From CAYTSW01 sp964440605 (lineage in GTDB: Bacteria > Planctomycetota > Phycisphaerae > Phycisphaerales > UBA1924), in contig CAYTSW010000007.1 of NCBI GenBank assembly GCA_964440605.1, positions 1 through 50,280 on the forward strand: a DNA stretch of 50,280 nt, given 5' to 3'. The position numbers and the translations under genes are program-made. The notes below the pieces were generated by a model that was not told the DNA's origin, ran no database searches, and saw nothing but the letters and a program-made list of their open reading frames with translations. Shown here one piece after another: positions 16,490 through 24,654 of the stretch; the first letter of the stretch is position 1, and each line of letters opens with the position of its first letter.

Positions 16490-17752
16490 ATGATGCGGAC
16501 GGCGATGATGATGCTGGCGGCGGTTGGCGCGTTGGCGATGCTGGTGGGGGTGCATGCGGCGCGGGGGCAGGTGACGGGGCAAGCGACAACGCGTGGGCCG
16601 GGGGCCTTGGGGGTGGTTCAGCGCGTGGAGGACACCGCGCGGCGGTGGACGGTGCGATTCCAGGTGCAGCTCTTCGGCGCGCAGCCGCGGGCGCTGCTGC
16701 CCCAGGATGTCGTGCCGACGGGACCGCTTAAGTTCGAGAAGGTGCTGTTCACGTTCCCGCTGATCGGCGACACGGGGCTGAGCATCTCGTACGAGGATCG
16801 GGCGTCGGGCAAGCTGATCGTCAATGCCCGGACGAATCCTCCGGCCGACGCTTCGGCCCGGGTCGCGGTGGGGTACCAGGGGCCGACGTCGCTGCTGGTG
16901 CTGGAAGCGGCGGACATCGTGGCGACGAACATGCGCGCCGAGTGGGAGGTGTACGCGAAGTCGTGGCAGATCACGATCAATGAATCGCGGGCGCGGGAGA
17001 TCGCCTGGCCAGACGATCCGTGGAGGCCGGAGATCGCGGCGCTGCTCGAGCCGCAGCTCTTCGTGGATCCGGAGCACCCGGCGATTCAACGACTCGTGCG
17101 CGAGTGGACGAACGGGCGTCCGAAAACGGTGCCTCCCTACACGCTGGCGAAGGTTCTGTGCGGCAAGGTGGTGGAGCACGTTCGGCTGACGCAGGGCGAG
17201 ATCGAGTCTGCGGGGCGCTCGCCCTTGGCGCTGGACATCGGGCAGCGGGTGGTCGTCGAGGGGTTGAACGTGAACGGGTCGGTGTTCGCTGCGGAGCGGC
17301 GGACGGTGTCGCGCTTCGACTACGCGTGTCTGTTGACGGCGGTATACCGGGCGGCGGGGCTGCCCGCGCGGCTGGTGATCGCGGTGGATCAGCAGAAGGC
17401 GACGCGCGAGGCGTTGGTGCCGGCGCTGCGGTCGTACGTGGAGTTCTACCTGCTGGACGAGGCGACGGGGCGGCACGAGTGGGTGCCGGTGGACCCGTAT
17501 CTTCAGAGCCAGTTCAGTAATCGTGCGCCGCCGCTGGACCAGCGGTGGCAGCACTTCGGGCACTTCGAGGATGGCGAGTTCGTGGTGCCGATCGCGCATC
17601 ACTGGCACCCCCCCACTGTTGTCTTGAACGCGGGGCCGCCGGCGGTGTGGGGATTTTTGCCGGAGCCGGTGGTGGGCGTTCTGGACTCGAACCTGAACAT
17701 CGACGTGTTCGAGACGCCGCTTCGAGGCGACACGCCGGCGCGTTGGCGATAA
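16490..17752 (+). CDS. Exported transglutaminase-like protein
   Basis: 420 residues; ATG preceded by AAGGAG at seven bases. Signal peptide MMRTAMMMLAAVGALAMLVG, ending VHAARGQ. The C-terminal half is a transglutaminase-like (papain-fold) domain: catalytic Cys C280 in RFDYACLLTAVYRAAGLPAR, His H329 in GRHEWVPVDPY and Asp D335. The N-terminal 200 residues are beta-rich. Such proteins in Planctomycetes are predicted periplasmic cysteine proteases or crosslinkers; the substrate is unknown. It stands alone by spacing. Confidence 0.86.
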   Translation: MMRTAMMMLAAVGALAMLVGVHAARGQVTGQATTRGPGALGVVQRVEDTARRWTVRFQVQLFGAQPRALLPQDVVPTGPLKFEKVLFTFPLIGDTGLSISYEDRASGKLIVNARTNPPADASARVAVGYQGPTSLLVLEAADIVATNMRAEWEVYAKSWQITINESRAREIAWPDDPWRPEIAALLEPQLFVDPEHPAIQRLVREWTNGRPKTVPPYTLAKVLCGKVVEHVRLTQGEIESAGRSPLALDIGQRVVVEGLNVNGSVFAAERRTVSRFDYACLLTAVYRAAGLPARLVIAVDQQKATREALVPALRSYVEFYLLDEATGRHEWVPVDPYLQSQFSNRAPPLDQRWQHFGHFEDGEFVVPIAHHWHPPTVVLNAGPPAVWGFLPEPVVGVLDSNLNIDVFETPLRGDTPARWR

Positions 17753-17934
17753 CGCGTTGCAGGCACGAACGCTCGGGATCATTCCGGGGCGGGTTCTCCC
17801 GCGAGCGAGGCGAGTCCGGGGGGCGTGAGGGGCGGCGCGGCGTATGATCACCGCGTCTCGAGCCGGTGCCCCGCGGGGCGTCATGGCCGACGCTCGGGGC
17901 GGCTCGTCACACGCTCAGGCAGCGCACCACACCG

Positions 17935-19734
17935 ATGCAGATCCGCAACTTCTCGATCATCGCGCATATCGACCACGGCAAAAGCACGCTGTCGGACCGC
18001 CTGCTGCAGCAGACCAAGGCCGTCTCGGAGCGCGAAGCGCGGGAGCAGTTCCTCGACGACATGGATCTGGAGCGCGAGCGCGGCATCACGATCAAGGCCT
18101 CGGCGGTAACCGTGCGTCACGAGCACAACGGTGAAGAGTACATGCTGAACTTCATCGACACGCCCGGGCACGTGGACTTCTCGTACGAGGTGAGCCGGGC
18201 GCTGACGGCGTGCGAGGGTGCGGTGCTGGTGGTGGACTCGACACAGGGGGTCGAAGCGCAGACGGTCGCGAATGCGTATCTCGCGGTGGAGAATGACCTC
18301 GAGATCATCACGGTGGTGAACAAGATCGACCTGCCCGCGGCGCAGCCCGACGAGGTGGCGATGGAGATCGAGCAGGTGCTCGGCCTGCCGGCTGAGGAGT
18401 GCATCTCGGTCTCGGCGAAGACGGGGCAGGGCCTGAACGAGCTGCTGGCTGCGATCTGCGAACAGTTGCCGGGGCCGCGCGAGAGCCGGATGACGCGGTG
18501 CCGCAGCCTGATCTTCGACAGCCATTACGACGACTACCGGGGCGTGATCATCTACGTGCGTCAGTTTGACGGCAGGCTCCGGTTGGGCGATCGCATCCGG
18601 ATGATGGGCACGGGGCGGACGTACACCGTGACGGAGCTGGGCAAGAACACACCCAAGCCTGTGAAGGTGGACGCGATCGGGCCGGGGGAGACGGGGTACG
18701 TCGTCGCGTCGATTAAGAGCCTGAAGGACGTGCGGGTGGGCGACACGATCACGCTCGACACCGAGCCGGCGCCGGAACCCCTGCCCGGGTACGAGGAGCC
18801 GCGGCAGATGGTGTTCTGCGACTTCTTCCCGGCGACGACGGGCGACGCGAAGGGGAGCCAGTTCGAGGACCTGCGTGAGGCGATGGACCGGCTCGCGCTC
18901 AACGACTCGAGCTTCACGTTCCAGCCGGTGCACTCCGACGCGCTGGGCTTCGGCTTCCGGTGTGGGTTCCTCGGGCTCCTGCACATGGACATCATCCAAG
19001 AGCGGCTGGAGCGCGAGGGCGGGGTGGAGGTGATCCAGACGGCGCCGACGGTGACGTACGAACTGGAGACGACGGCGGGCGACGTCATGGAGATTCAGAA
19101 CCCGGCGGACCTGCCGGACCCTTCGATCTGGAAGGAGCTCCGGGAGCCGATGGTAAAGATCGAGATCATCGTGCCCAAGGAGTTCGTGGGCGAGATCATG
19201 TCGCTGTGCCTGAACCGGCGGGCGACCTTCAAAAGCCAGATCGCGCTCTCGGAGACGCGGCAGATGCTGACGTACGAGATCCCGCTGGCGGAGATCATCT
19301 ACGACTTCTACGACAAGCTGAAGTCGATGACGCGCGGGTACGCGACGATGGACTACGAGATCTCGGGCTACCAGACCGAGCGGCTCGTGAAGGTGGACAT
19401 CCTCATCAACGGAGAGCCGGTCGAGGCGTTGTCGTTCATCGCGCACAAGGAGACCGCGGACAAACGCGGACGCTCGCTGCTGGTGCGGCTGAAGAAGGAG
19501 ATCGATCGCCACAACTTCGAGATCCCGCTTCAGGCGGCGATCGGCGGGAAGGTGATCGCGCGGGAATCGATCAAGGCGCTGCGGAAGAACGTGACGGCCA
19601 AGTGCTATGGCGGTGACGTGACGCGGAAGCGCAAGCTGCTGGAGAAGCAGAAGAAGGGCAAGCAGAAGATGAAGTCCATCGGCTCGGTGGACATCCCGCA
19701 GGAAGCCTTCATGGCGGTGCTTGAGCAGGAATGA
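17935..19734 (+). CDS. lepA: Elongation factor 4 (ribosome back-translocase GTPase)
   Basis: 599 residues from ATG 17935 (MQIRNFSIIAHIDHGKST). GTPase motifs: G1 AHIDHGKST (residues 10-18), G2 RGITIKA, G3 DTPGHVDF, G4 NKIDLP. The LepA-specific C-terminal domain is present (RLVKVDILINGEPVEALSFI, then KCYGGDVTRKRKLLEKQKKG). Length and ending are standard. No strong ribosome-binding site precedes the ATG; an in-frame upstream start at 17866 adds 23 unconserved residues. A TATGAT at about 17843 could be a -10 element. Confidence 0.96.
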   Translation: MQIRNFSIIAHIDHGKSTLSDRLLQQTKAVSEREAREQFLDDMDLERERGITIKASAVTVRHEHNGEEYMLNFIDTPGHVDFSYEVSRALTACEGAVLVVDSTQGVEAQTVANAYLAVENDLEIITVVNKIDLPAAQPDEVAMEIEQVLGLPAEECISVSAKTGQGLNELLAAICEQLPGPRESRMTRCRSLIFDSHYDDYRGVIIYVRQFDGRLRLGDRIRMMGTGRTYTVTELGKNTPKPVKVDAIGPGETGYVVASIKSLKDVRVGDTITLDTEPAPEPLPGYEEPRQMVFCDFFPATTGDAKGSQFEDLREAMDRLALNDSSFTFQPVHSDALGFGFRCGFLGLLHMDIIQERLEREGGVEVIQTAPTVTYELETTAGDVMEIQNPADLPDPSIWKELREPMVKIEIIVPKEFVGEIMSLCLNRRATFKSQIALSETRQMLTYEIPLAEIIYDFYDKLKSMTRGYATMDYEISGYQTERLVKVDILINGEPVEALSFIAHKETADKRGRSLLVRLKKEIDRHNFEIPLQAAIGGKVIARESIKALRKNVTAKCYGGDVTRKRKLLEKQKKGKQKMKSIGSVDIPQEAFMAVLEQE

Positions 19735-19739
19735 AAAAC

Positions 19740-19762
19740 GGGCCCGGCTGGAAGCCGGGCCC
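19740..19762 (-). terminator. Intrinsic terminator between convergent genes
   Basis: A perfect ten-base stem (GGGCCCGGCT and AGCCGGGCCC) with a GGA loop lies six bases after the lepA stop. On the minus strand it is followed by GTTTTTC, so it should end transcription of the PEP-CTERM-like gene; it may also act on lepA. Confidence 0.8.
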
Positions 19763-19803
19763 ACGCTTCGGGGTCGGATGAAGAGAGGCTGTCGAAAGCC
19801 GGA

Positions 19804-20487
19804 TCAGCGGCGACGACGGAGGCCGGCGAAGCCGGCGAGCCCCAGAAGGGCGGCGGCGGAGGGGGTGGGGACGTAAGTGATGTTGAGGAAGAAGCCGGCG
19901 AAGTCGTCACCGGCGATCGCGCCATCGAGGGCCGTGATGCCGATGTTGACGTTGAGCTCGCCGTCGGACGCGTCGAACGGCCCGGGGTTGAACAGCGAGA
20001 GGCTGTAGTCGGCCGCATCGGGAGCGAACAGGTTGCCATCGAGATCGATCAGACCGAGGCCGTAGGCCTCGATGGACTGAAGGTCGGTCACGCCGATGCC
20101 GTCGCCCGAACCACCGGCGACGGTTTGGCCCAGTGTGATAAAGAGCAGGTCGCGGCCCGCGGCGTCGAGCGCGGCGGGGATGAAGGGGGTGAACTCTTCG
20201 CGGTCGTCCTGAGCGAACATGAAGACGGTCGCGGTGAACGTGCCGTCGGCGTTGGAGACGACCGACTCGTCGGTGAAGTAGTTGATGCCATCGCCGACGC
20301 CAGCATCTTCGGGCGCGCCATCGAATACGGCGCTGTCGGGCAGCGGGTCGATGAAGGCCTCGAGGGTGGTTCCGGCACCGATCAGCGTGAAGATCTCGTA
20401 GGTTTCGGCGGGGTCGATGCCTCCGACCTGAGCGGAGGCCGAGCCGGCGACCGCAGCGATGGCGGCCGTGGTGATCAACTTGTTCAT
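19804..20487 (-). CDS. Secreted protein with PEP-CTERM-like sorting tail
   Basis: 227 residues from ATG 20487, with AAGGGA upstream. Signal peptide MNKLITTAAIAAVAGSASAQ. The mature domain (about 21-200) is beta-rich and acidic with no domain I recognise. The C-terminus TPSAAALLGLAGFAGLRRRR is a short proline motif, a hydrophobic helix and a basic cap, the layout of PEP-CTERM exosortase substrates. No exosortase gene is in this window. The gene is transcribed away from the riboswitch operon and its own promoter is not evident. Confidence 0.85.
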   Translation of the reverse strand: MNKLITTAAIAAVAGSASAQVGGIDPAETYEIFTLIGAGTTLEAFIDPLPDSAVFDGAPEDAGVGDGINYFTDESVVSNADGTFTATVFMFAQDDREEFTPFIPAALDAAGRDLLFITLGQTVAGGSGDGIGVTDLQSIEAYGLGLIDLDGNLFAPDAADYSLSLFNPGPFDASDGELNVNIGITALDGAIAGDDFAGFFLNITYVPTPSAAALLGLAGFAGLRRRR

Positions 20488-20672
20488 GTTTCTTCCCTTG
20501 TTCTCTCTCTTGGGGTGACGTGTGACGTGTTTGCTATGACCCACCTTCCCCGTGGGTCACCGGATATGATGACATGATGTGCGCCGTGTGACAAGCGGCA
20601 TTGCACCCAATCCAGGGAATTTCCGGCGATATGCGGGCATGCGGAGCGCACGCGGTGTGAAGCTGGGTCGGC

Positions 20673-20700
20673 TTGACGGGCTGGGAGGACGCGTTACCAT
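20673..20700 (+). promoter_or_regulatory. Promoter upstream of the cobalamin riboswitch
   Basis: TTGACG (20673-20678) and TACCAT (20695-20700) are separated by 16 bases. The predicted start site, about 20707, coincides with the first base of the riboswitch P1 stem. Nothing recognisable lies in 20488-20672. Confidence 0.65.
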
Positions 20701-20707
20701 GTCCCTT

Positions 20708-20870
20708 GCTGATGGTGCCCGCGCAAGCGGGTGAAAAGGGAAGGCGGTGAGAAGCCGCCGCGGACGCGCCGCCGTAGCGGGATTGGCGTCGGCCCACGAG
20801 AGCCACTGCTCGGAGATGGAGCGGGAAGGCGGGCCGGCGGACACCCGGAGCCGGAAGACCTGCCATCAGC
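20708..20870 (+). ncRNA. Cobalamin riboswitch
   Basis: The block matches the adenosylcobalamin aptamer in order: GATGGTGCCCGC, GGGTGAAAAGGGAA, GGCGGTGAGAAGCC, GAGAGCCACTG, GCGGGAAGGCGG and GGAAGACCTGCC. The ends GCTGATGG (20708-20715) and CCATCAGC (20863-20870) pair perfectly as a closing stem. It precedes, on the same strand, the three-gene operon starting at 21033, with 162 bases between. In known cases ligand binding lowers expression by blocking translation or ending transcription. I see no obvious terminator; the segment 20871-21032 is GC-rich and could hold the regulatory stem. Confidence 0.92.
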
Positions 20871-21032
20871 ACGCCGTTCGGCCCGCGCGACTCGGGCAGG
20901 TGGCTGGTCGCGGTGCGCTCCCTCGCCCCGGCTTGTCACGCTGCATCAACCGGCCACGCGGACCACCCCTTCGATGGATGGGAGCCACGCCGCGCGTTTC
21001 GGTGTGTCCGGGCAGTTCAGGAAGGAAGCGGA

Positions 21033-22058
21033 ATGATCATGTTTCGATCATGGGCGGTCGCCTGCGCGGCGATCGGTGTCTCGGTCCTTGGAGCATCCAC
21101 GGCTGAGGCCGGGGTACCGAACTACCAACTCGTGGGCTCGTTCACGGCTCCAGGCGGAGCCTTTGACATCCTGCCCGATGGGCGGCTGATTTCGGTCGCC
21201 GGCGATACGGTTGTCGTGCAAGACACGCTCAACGCCTCATCGTACACACCGATCGGTTCGATCACGCCGGGCGCGATCGCGGGCTTCGGCGCGTCCTTCG
21301 TCTCGGTCAATCCCTCGGGCACGCGCTTAGCGATCGGGGACAACGACGCCAACAGCCCGAACCCGCAGGACGTGCTGCTGGTCGACATCGGTGCTCTTTC
21401 GCCATCGATGCCGACATCGCCGACGCTCGTCGCCTCGCCCAACAACGCGGGCGCTTGGGCGGACGATGAGACGCTGTTCGTCTCGGGAGCCGCGGGCGGT
21501 CCGACGGTGCTCACGCGCATCGATGCGCTCTCGGCGTCGGGCACGACGGTTGTCGATCAGATCAACGGGGCATCGGCGGGGGTCGCGGTGCGCGACGGGC
21601 GCGTGTTTACGGGCAACGGCTTCGGGTCGGGCAGTGGCTTTGACGCGACGGGCGCGATCGGATCGTTCGACCTGGTGGCGTTGCTGACCGCGAGTTCGGC
21701 GGTGGCGTTCGACTCGGGGACGCTCGTCGCCAACGCGCTGAGCGCTTCGACGATCGACTTCGACGCACAGGGGAATCTCATCGTGGGTGGTTCGGACGCC
21801 TTCGGCAGCGGCGAGGGTGGGTTTGTGAGTGTCATCGACGCCGACGCACTGCCCGGGGCGACCGCGGCCGATGGCATCCAACTCTTCCCAGCAAGCGGAG
21901 AGTTCGGGTTCCCGGGTGCGCGGTTCAACCCGGTGACGAATGAGATCTTGGTGACGGACTTCGGCTCCGACCTCGTGTTGCGGTACATCGTGCCGGCTCC
22001 AGGAGGCCTCGCGCTGTTCGCCGTGGGTGCGATGACGTGGAGGCGTCGTCGTGCGTGA
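21033..22058 (+). CDS. Secreted beta-propeller-like surface protein with PEP-CTERM-like tail
   Basis: 341 residues; AGGAAGGAAG lies just before ATG 21033. Signal peptide ends at about residue 26 (LGASTAEA). The mature part has recurring short beta motifs (GGAFDILPDGRLISVAGDTV, NPSGTRLAIGD, IDFDAQGNLIVGG, FNPVTNEILVTDFGSD) like the blades of a YVTN/NHL-type propeller. The C-terminus VPAPGGLALFAVGAMTWRRR is a sorting tail. First gene after the cobalamin riboswitch; overlaps the next gene by eight bases. Bacteroides BtuG, a propeller that captures B12 at the surface, is a possible functional analogue; that is inference from architecture and regulation, not sequence identity. Confidence 0.82.
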   Translation: MIMFRSWAVACAAIGVSVLGASTAEAGVPNYQLVGSFTAPGGAFDILPDGRLISVAGDTVVVQDTLNASSYTPIGSITPGAIAGFGASFVSVNPSGTRLAIGDNDANSPNPQDVLLVDIGALSPSMPTSPTLVASPNNAGAWADDETLFVSGAAGGPTVLTRIDALSASGTTVVDQINGASAGVAVRDGRVFTGNGFGSGSGFDATGAIGSFDLVALLTASSAVAFDSGTLVANALSASTIDFDAQGNLIVGGSDAFGSGEGGFVSVIDADALPGATAADGIQLFPASGEFGFPGARFNPVTNEILVTDFGSDLVLRYIVPAPGGLALFAVGAMTWRRRRA

Positions 22059-23172
22059 GACGTTCGCAGCGATGCTGGTGGTGTTCGCGACGGATGGTGT
22101 GTCGCGGGCGCAGTTCGCGGATCGGCTGGCGCCGGGGTGGTACGTCCCGGCTCCCGGTCAGTTCGTAAACGACCCACTCTTCAACGACCCCTCGCGGGCG
22201 CTGGGTGCGCCCGCGGGGGGCGGGCTGTTGCAGCCCGACAACACCAGCTTGGTGAGCCTCGGCGGGTTCGGCGGCTCGATCGTGCTGGGGTTCAGCACGC
22301 CGGTGATTGACGATCCGTGCAATCCCTTCGGCCTCGACGCGATCGTTTTCGGCAACGCCTTTTTCGTCGCGGGCAACGCAGAGCGCAAGTGGGCGGAACC
22401 CGGCATCATCGAGATCAGCGTGGACGCCAACGGGAACGGGCAACCGGACGATACGTGGTACCCGGTGCGGTTCCCGACGCTGGCGCAGCCGCCGGTCGAC
22501 GGACTTGCTTCGGTGACGTGGGACGACGATGCGGGAACGGCCCTGCCGCCGGCGCTGGCGTCGTGGTTCCCGAGCACGGCGCCCGCGGGCCTTTTCACCA
22601 CGACGACCTATGACCTAGGCGTGACGCTCAGCGGCTTCGTGCTCGAGAACTCGAACGAGACGTTCGAAGACTTCTTCGCCTTGACTGACCTGACGCCGAC
22701 GCTGCTGCTTGGAGACCTCGATGCGGACAACGTCGTGGAGGACCCTTCGCTTGATCCGGCGGCGTTTTACACGCGCCCCGACAATCCGCGGGTCGTCGGT
22801 GTGACACCCGGCTCGGGCGGCGGTGACGCCTTCGACATCGCTTGGGCAATCGATCCTGCAACGGGCGAGCCGGCGCAACTGCCCTCGTTCGACTTCGTGC
22901 GTATCTCGACGTCGGTGGATCGGGTGGTCGGGCCGCTGGGCGAGGTGAGCACGGAGGTGGACGCGGTGGCGGACGTGTCACCGAAGCCATTGTTCTTCGA
23001 CGTTAACGACGACGGGCGCGTGGGTGTGGAAGACGTGTACGCGTCGGCGCATGCCGGCGCGCCGGCCGACGCGGACGTGGACGGCGATCTTCAGGTGACG
23101 CCGGCGGATGCGCGGCTGACGGCGCGATGTGCGCGGGTTGGGGAGATCGGAGACGCGCTGAGTGAGCGGTGA
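22051..23172 (+). CDS. Cobalamin-operon surface protein with C-terminal dockerin-like segment
   Basis: 373 residues from GTG 22051 (GGAGG seven bases upstream), overlapping the propeller gene. The first 21 residues form a weak signal peptide (ending SRAQ). A conserved-looking core runs from GGFGGSIVLGFSTPV (71-85) through FGLDAIVFGNAFFV (93-106) to EPGIIEISVDANGNGQPDD (116-134) and TWYPVRFP. I recall this pattern from surface proteins in B12-regulated loci of Bacteroidetes but cannot check it. From residue 315 (FFDVNDDGRVGVEDVYASAH, then ADVDGDLQVTPADARL) there are two dockerin-like calcium loops, unlike the DCLD-ending type. Overlaps the next gene by 11 bases. Confidence 0.82.
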   Translation: MRETFAAMLVVFATDGVSRAQFADRLAPGWYVPAPGQFVNDPLFNDPSRALGAPAGGGLLQPDNTSLVSLGGFGGSIVLGFSTPVIDDPCNPFGLDAIVFGNAFFVAGNAERKWAEPGIIEISVDANGNGQPDDTWYPVRFPTLAQPPVDGLASVTWDDDAGTALPPALASWFPSTAPAGLFTTTTYDLGVTLSGFVLENSNETFEDFFALTDLTPTLLLGDLDADNVVEDPSLDPAAFYTRPDNPRVVGVTPGSGGGDAFDIAWAIDPATGEPAQLPSFDFVRISTSVDRVVGPLGEVSTEVDAVADVSPKPLFFDVNDDGRVGVEDVYASAHAGAPADADVDGDLQVTPADARLTARCARVGEIGDALSER

Positions 23173-23983
23173 GCCGGTGCGCACAACCCGAGGGTTCACC
23201 CTGGTCGAGCTGCTGGTCGTCGCGGCGATCATCGCGCTGCTGCTCGGCTTGCTGCTGCCCGCGTTGTCGGGCGGGATGGCCGCAGCCCAGCAGACGCAGA
23301 GCGCGAGCAATCTGCGTCAGTTGGCGGTGGCGCTGCACGTGCACGCTCACGAGCACGGAGATCGGCTGCCGGCGGCTGCTCCGGAGATTCAGACCAGGAA
23401 CCTCGTGCGTTGGCATGGCGCGCGTGAGGAGGACGGTCGGCCGTTCGAGCCCGAGGGCGGGACGCTGACGCCCTATCTGGACTCGGACACATCGAGCGTC
23501 GGCGTGCGCACGTGCCCGGGCTTCGCCCCGACGCTCGACGTGCTGGCGACTGACCCGACGTCGGGGTTCGAGCGTTCCTGCGGCGGGTACGGGTACAATC
23601 AGGACTATCTCGGCGTGCGCCGATCGCAGCAGAAGAGCGGCGCGTCGCTGGTGCTCGATGACACGGTGGGTGCGCGGCGGTCGCGGGTGGACCGGCCGAC
23701 GGAGACGGTGGCGTTCGCGACGAGCGCGCTCGCTGCCGAGCGGTTGATCGAGTACAGCTTCGTGCGTCCGCCGTGGTGGCCCCAGTGGCCGGACTTCCGC
23801 CCCGATCCGTCGATCCACTTCCGCTTCGGCGGTCGGGCGTTGGTCGCGTGGTTGGACGGACATGTATCAGTAGAAACCCGATCATTCTCTGAGGCATCCG
23901 GTATTTACACGCTCGATCCCGCTTTGTTCGAGATCGGTTGGTTCGGCGACGTTTCGAGCAATGCCATGTTTGACTACGATTAA
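23162..23983 (+). CDS. Prepilin-type cleavage protein in the cobalamin operon
   Basis: 273 residues from GTG 23162, overlapping the previous gene; a GGAG lies seven bases upstream. The leader ends TTRG and is followed by FTLVELLVVAAIIALLLGLL, the class III pilin signal, with Glu at mature position 5. The C-terminal half contains FGGRALVAWLDGHVSVET, the DGH motif of planctomycete pseudopilins. Position as third gene of the riboswitch operon is unusual for this family. Possible roles are a periplasmic pilus-like fibre or a membrane-anchored partner of the two surface proteins; neither is shown. Confidence 0.84.
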   Translation: MSGEPVRTTRGFTLVELLVVAAIIALLLGLLLPALSGGMAAAQQTQSASNLRQLAVALHVHAHEHGDRLPAAAPEIQTRNLVRWHGAREEDGRPFEPEGGTLTPYLDSDTSSVGVRTCPGFAPTLDVLATDPTSGFERSCGGYGYNQDYLGVRRSQQKSGASLVLDDTVGARRSRVDRPTETVAFATSALAAERLIEYSFVRPPWWPQWPDFRPDPSIHFRFGGRALVAWLDGHVSVETRSFSEASGIYTLDPALFEIGWFGDVSSNAMFDYD

Positions 23984-24081
23984 GCGGGACGCCAAGCGTC
24001 CACAGAGGGGACATTGAGTTTGGCTTCGTGTCCGGGCGTGCGTAGAGCGTGTGGGGCGGGGTCTCTGCGTGGGCGCGACTG

Positions 24082-24303
24082 ATGGGTGTCGACCGCTGTG
24101 TCTGTATGGATGTCTACTTCCACGAGCTGCTGGAGCTCCATCGCAACGAGGGGCTCGGGATGGACGAACTGATCCGGCGGACGGGGTGCTGCACGGGCTG
24201 CACGACGTGCGAGCCCTACGTGCGGCTGACGCTCCAGTCCGGCGAAGTGGTGCACCCCGTGCTGTCGCCGAGCGAGGTGTCGTCGATCATGGCGGGGACG
24301 TGA
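24082..24303 (+). CDS. BFD-like [2Fe-2S] ferredoxin
   Basis: 73 residues from ATG 24082. Cysteines C6-x-C8 and C40-x2-C43, with 31 residues between the pairs, are the BFD [2Fe-2S] layout (CVCMDVYFHELLEL, then CCTGCTTCEPYV). BFD proteins release iron from bacterioferritin or act as redox modules. No bacterioferritin is in the window. It lies 98 bases after the cobalamin operon and could be read from it, but spacing leaves this open. Upstream in-frame codons lack conserved sequence, so the 24082 start is chosen. Confidence 0.8.
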   Translation: MGVDRCVCMDVYFHELLELHRNEGLGMDELIRRTGCCTGCTTCEPYVRLTLQSGEVVHPVLSPSEVSSIMAGT

Positions 24304-24336
24304 GAGCCCGCGGGGAAGCGGGCGTATGCTGCGCGC

Positions 24337-24654
24337 ATGAGCGATGAGCACCAGAGTCTGACGGTGGCGGCGTTTCAGAGCGTGATCCGCGAGCGGTACT
24401 CGGAGACGGACGCGGCCCGCGGCACACCCGGGACGTTCATGTGGCTCATCGAAGAGGTGGGCGAGTTGGCGACGGCGCTTCACGAGAACGCGCCGGGGCA
24501 GTCGCCGACGCCGGAGCAGCAGGCGAATCTCGAAGAAGAGTTCGCCGACGTGATGGCGTGGCTCACGACGCTGGCGAACATCAACGGGGTGGACCTGACG
24601 AAGGCGCTGACGAAGTACACGGACAGGACGCGTGTGGAAGGGGTCAAGCCTTGA
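24337..24654 (+). CDS. MazG-like nucleotide pyrophosphohydrolase
   Basis: 105 residues, the size of a single-domain MazG. The metal-binding acidic motif is split as expected: WLIEEVGELATAL (residues about 31-43) and EEEFADVMAWLTTLANINGV (about 66-85). These enzymes hydrolyse NTPs or dNTPs to monophosphates. The stop overlaps the TTG start of trpA by four bases, so the two are likely co-translated; whether this is functional or only compaction is unclear. Confidence 0.9.
   Translation: MSDEHQSLTVAAFQSVIRERYSETDAARGTPGTFMWLIEEVGELATALHENAPGQSPTPEQQANLEEEFADVMAWLTTLANINGVDLTKALTKYTDRTRVEGVKP

Noticed and set aside
24082..24303. BFD-like ferredoxin as fourth member of the cobalamin operon
   Set aside because: The 98-base gap and lack of overlap contrast with the tight overlaps within the operon; possible read-through cannot be judged from sequence alone.
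24441..24650. Upstream extension of trpA
   Set aside because: This part overlaps mazG in another frame and reads as low-complexity Arg/Gly sequence; the TTG at 24651 has a good ribosome-binding site.
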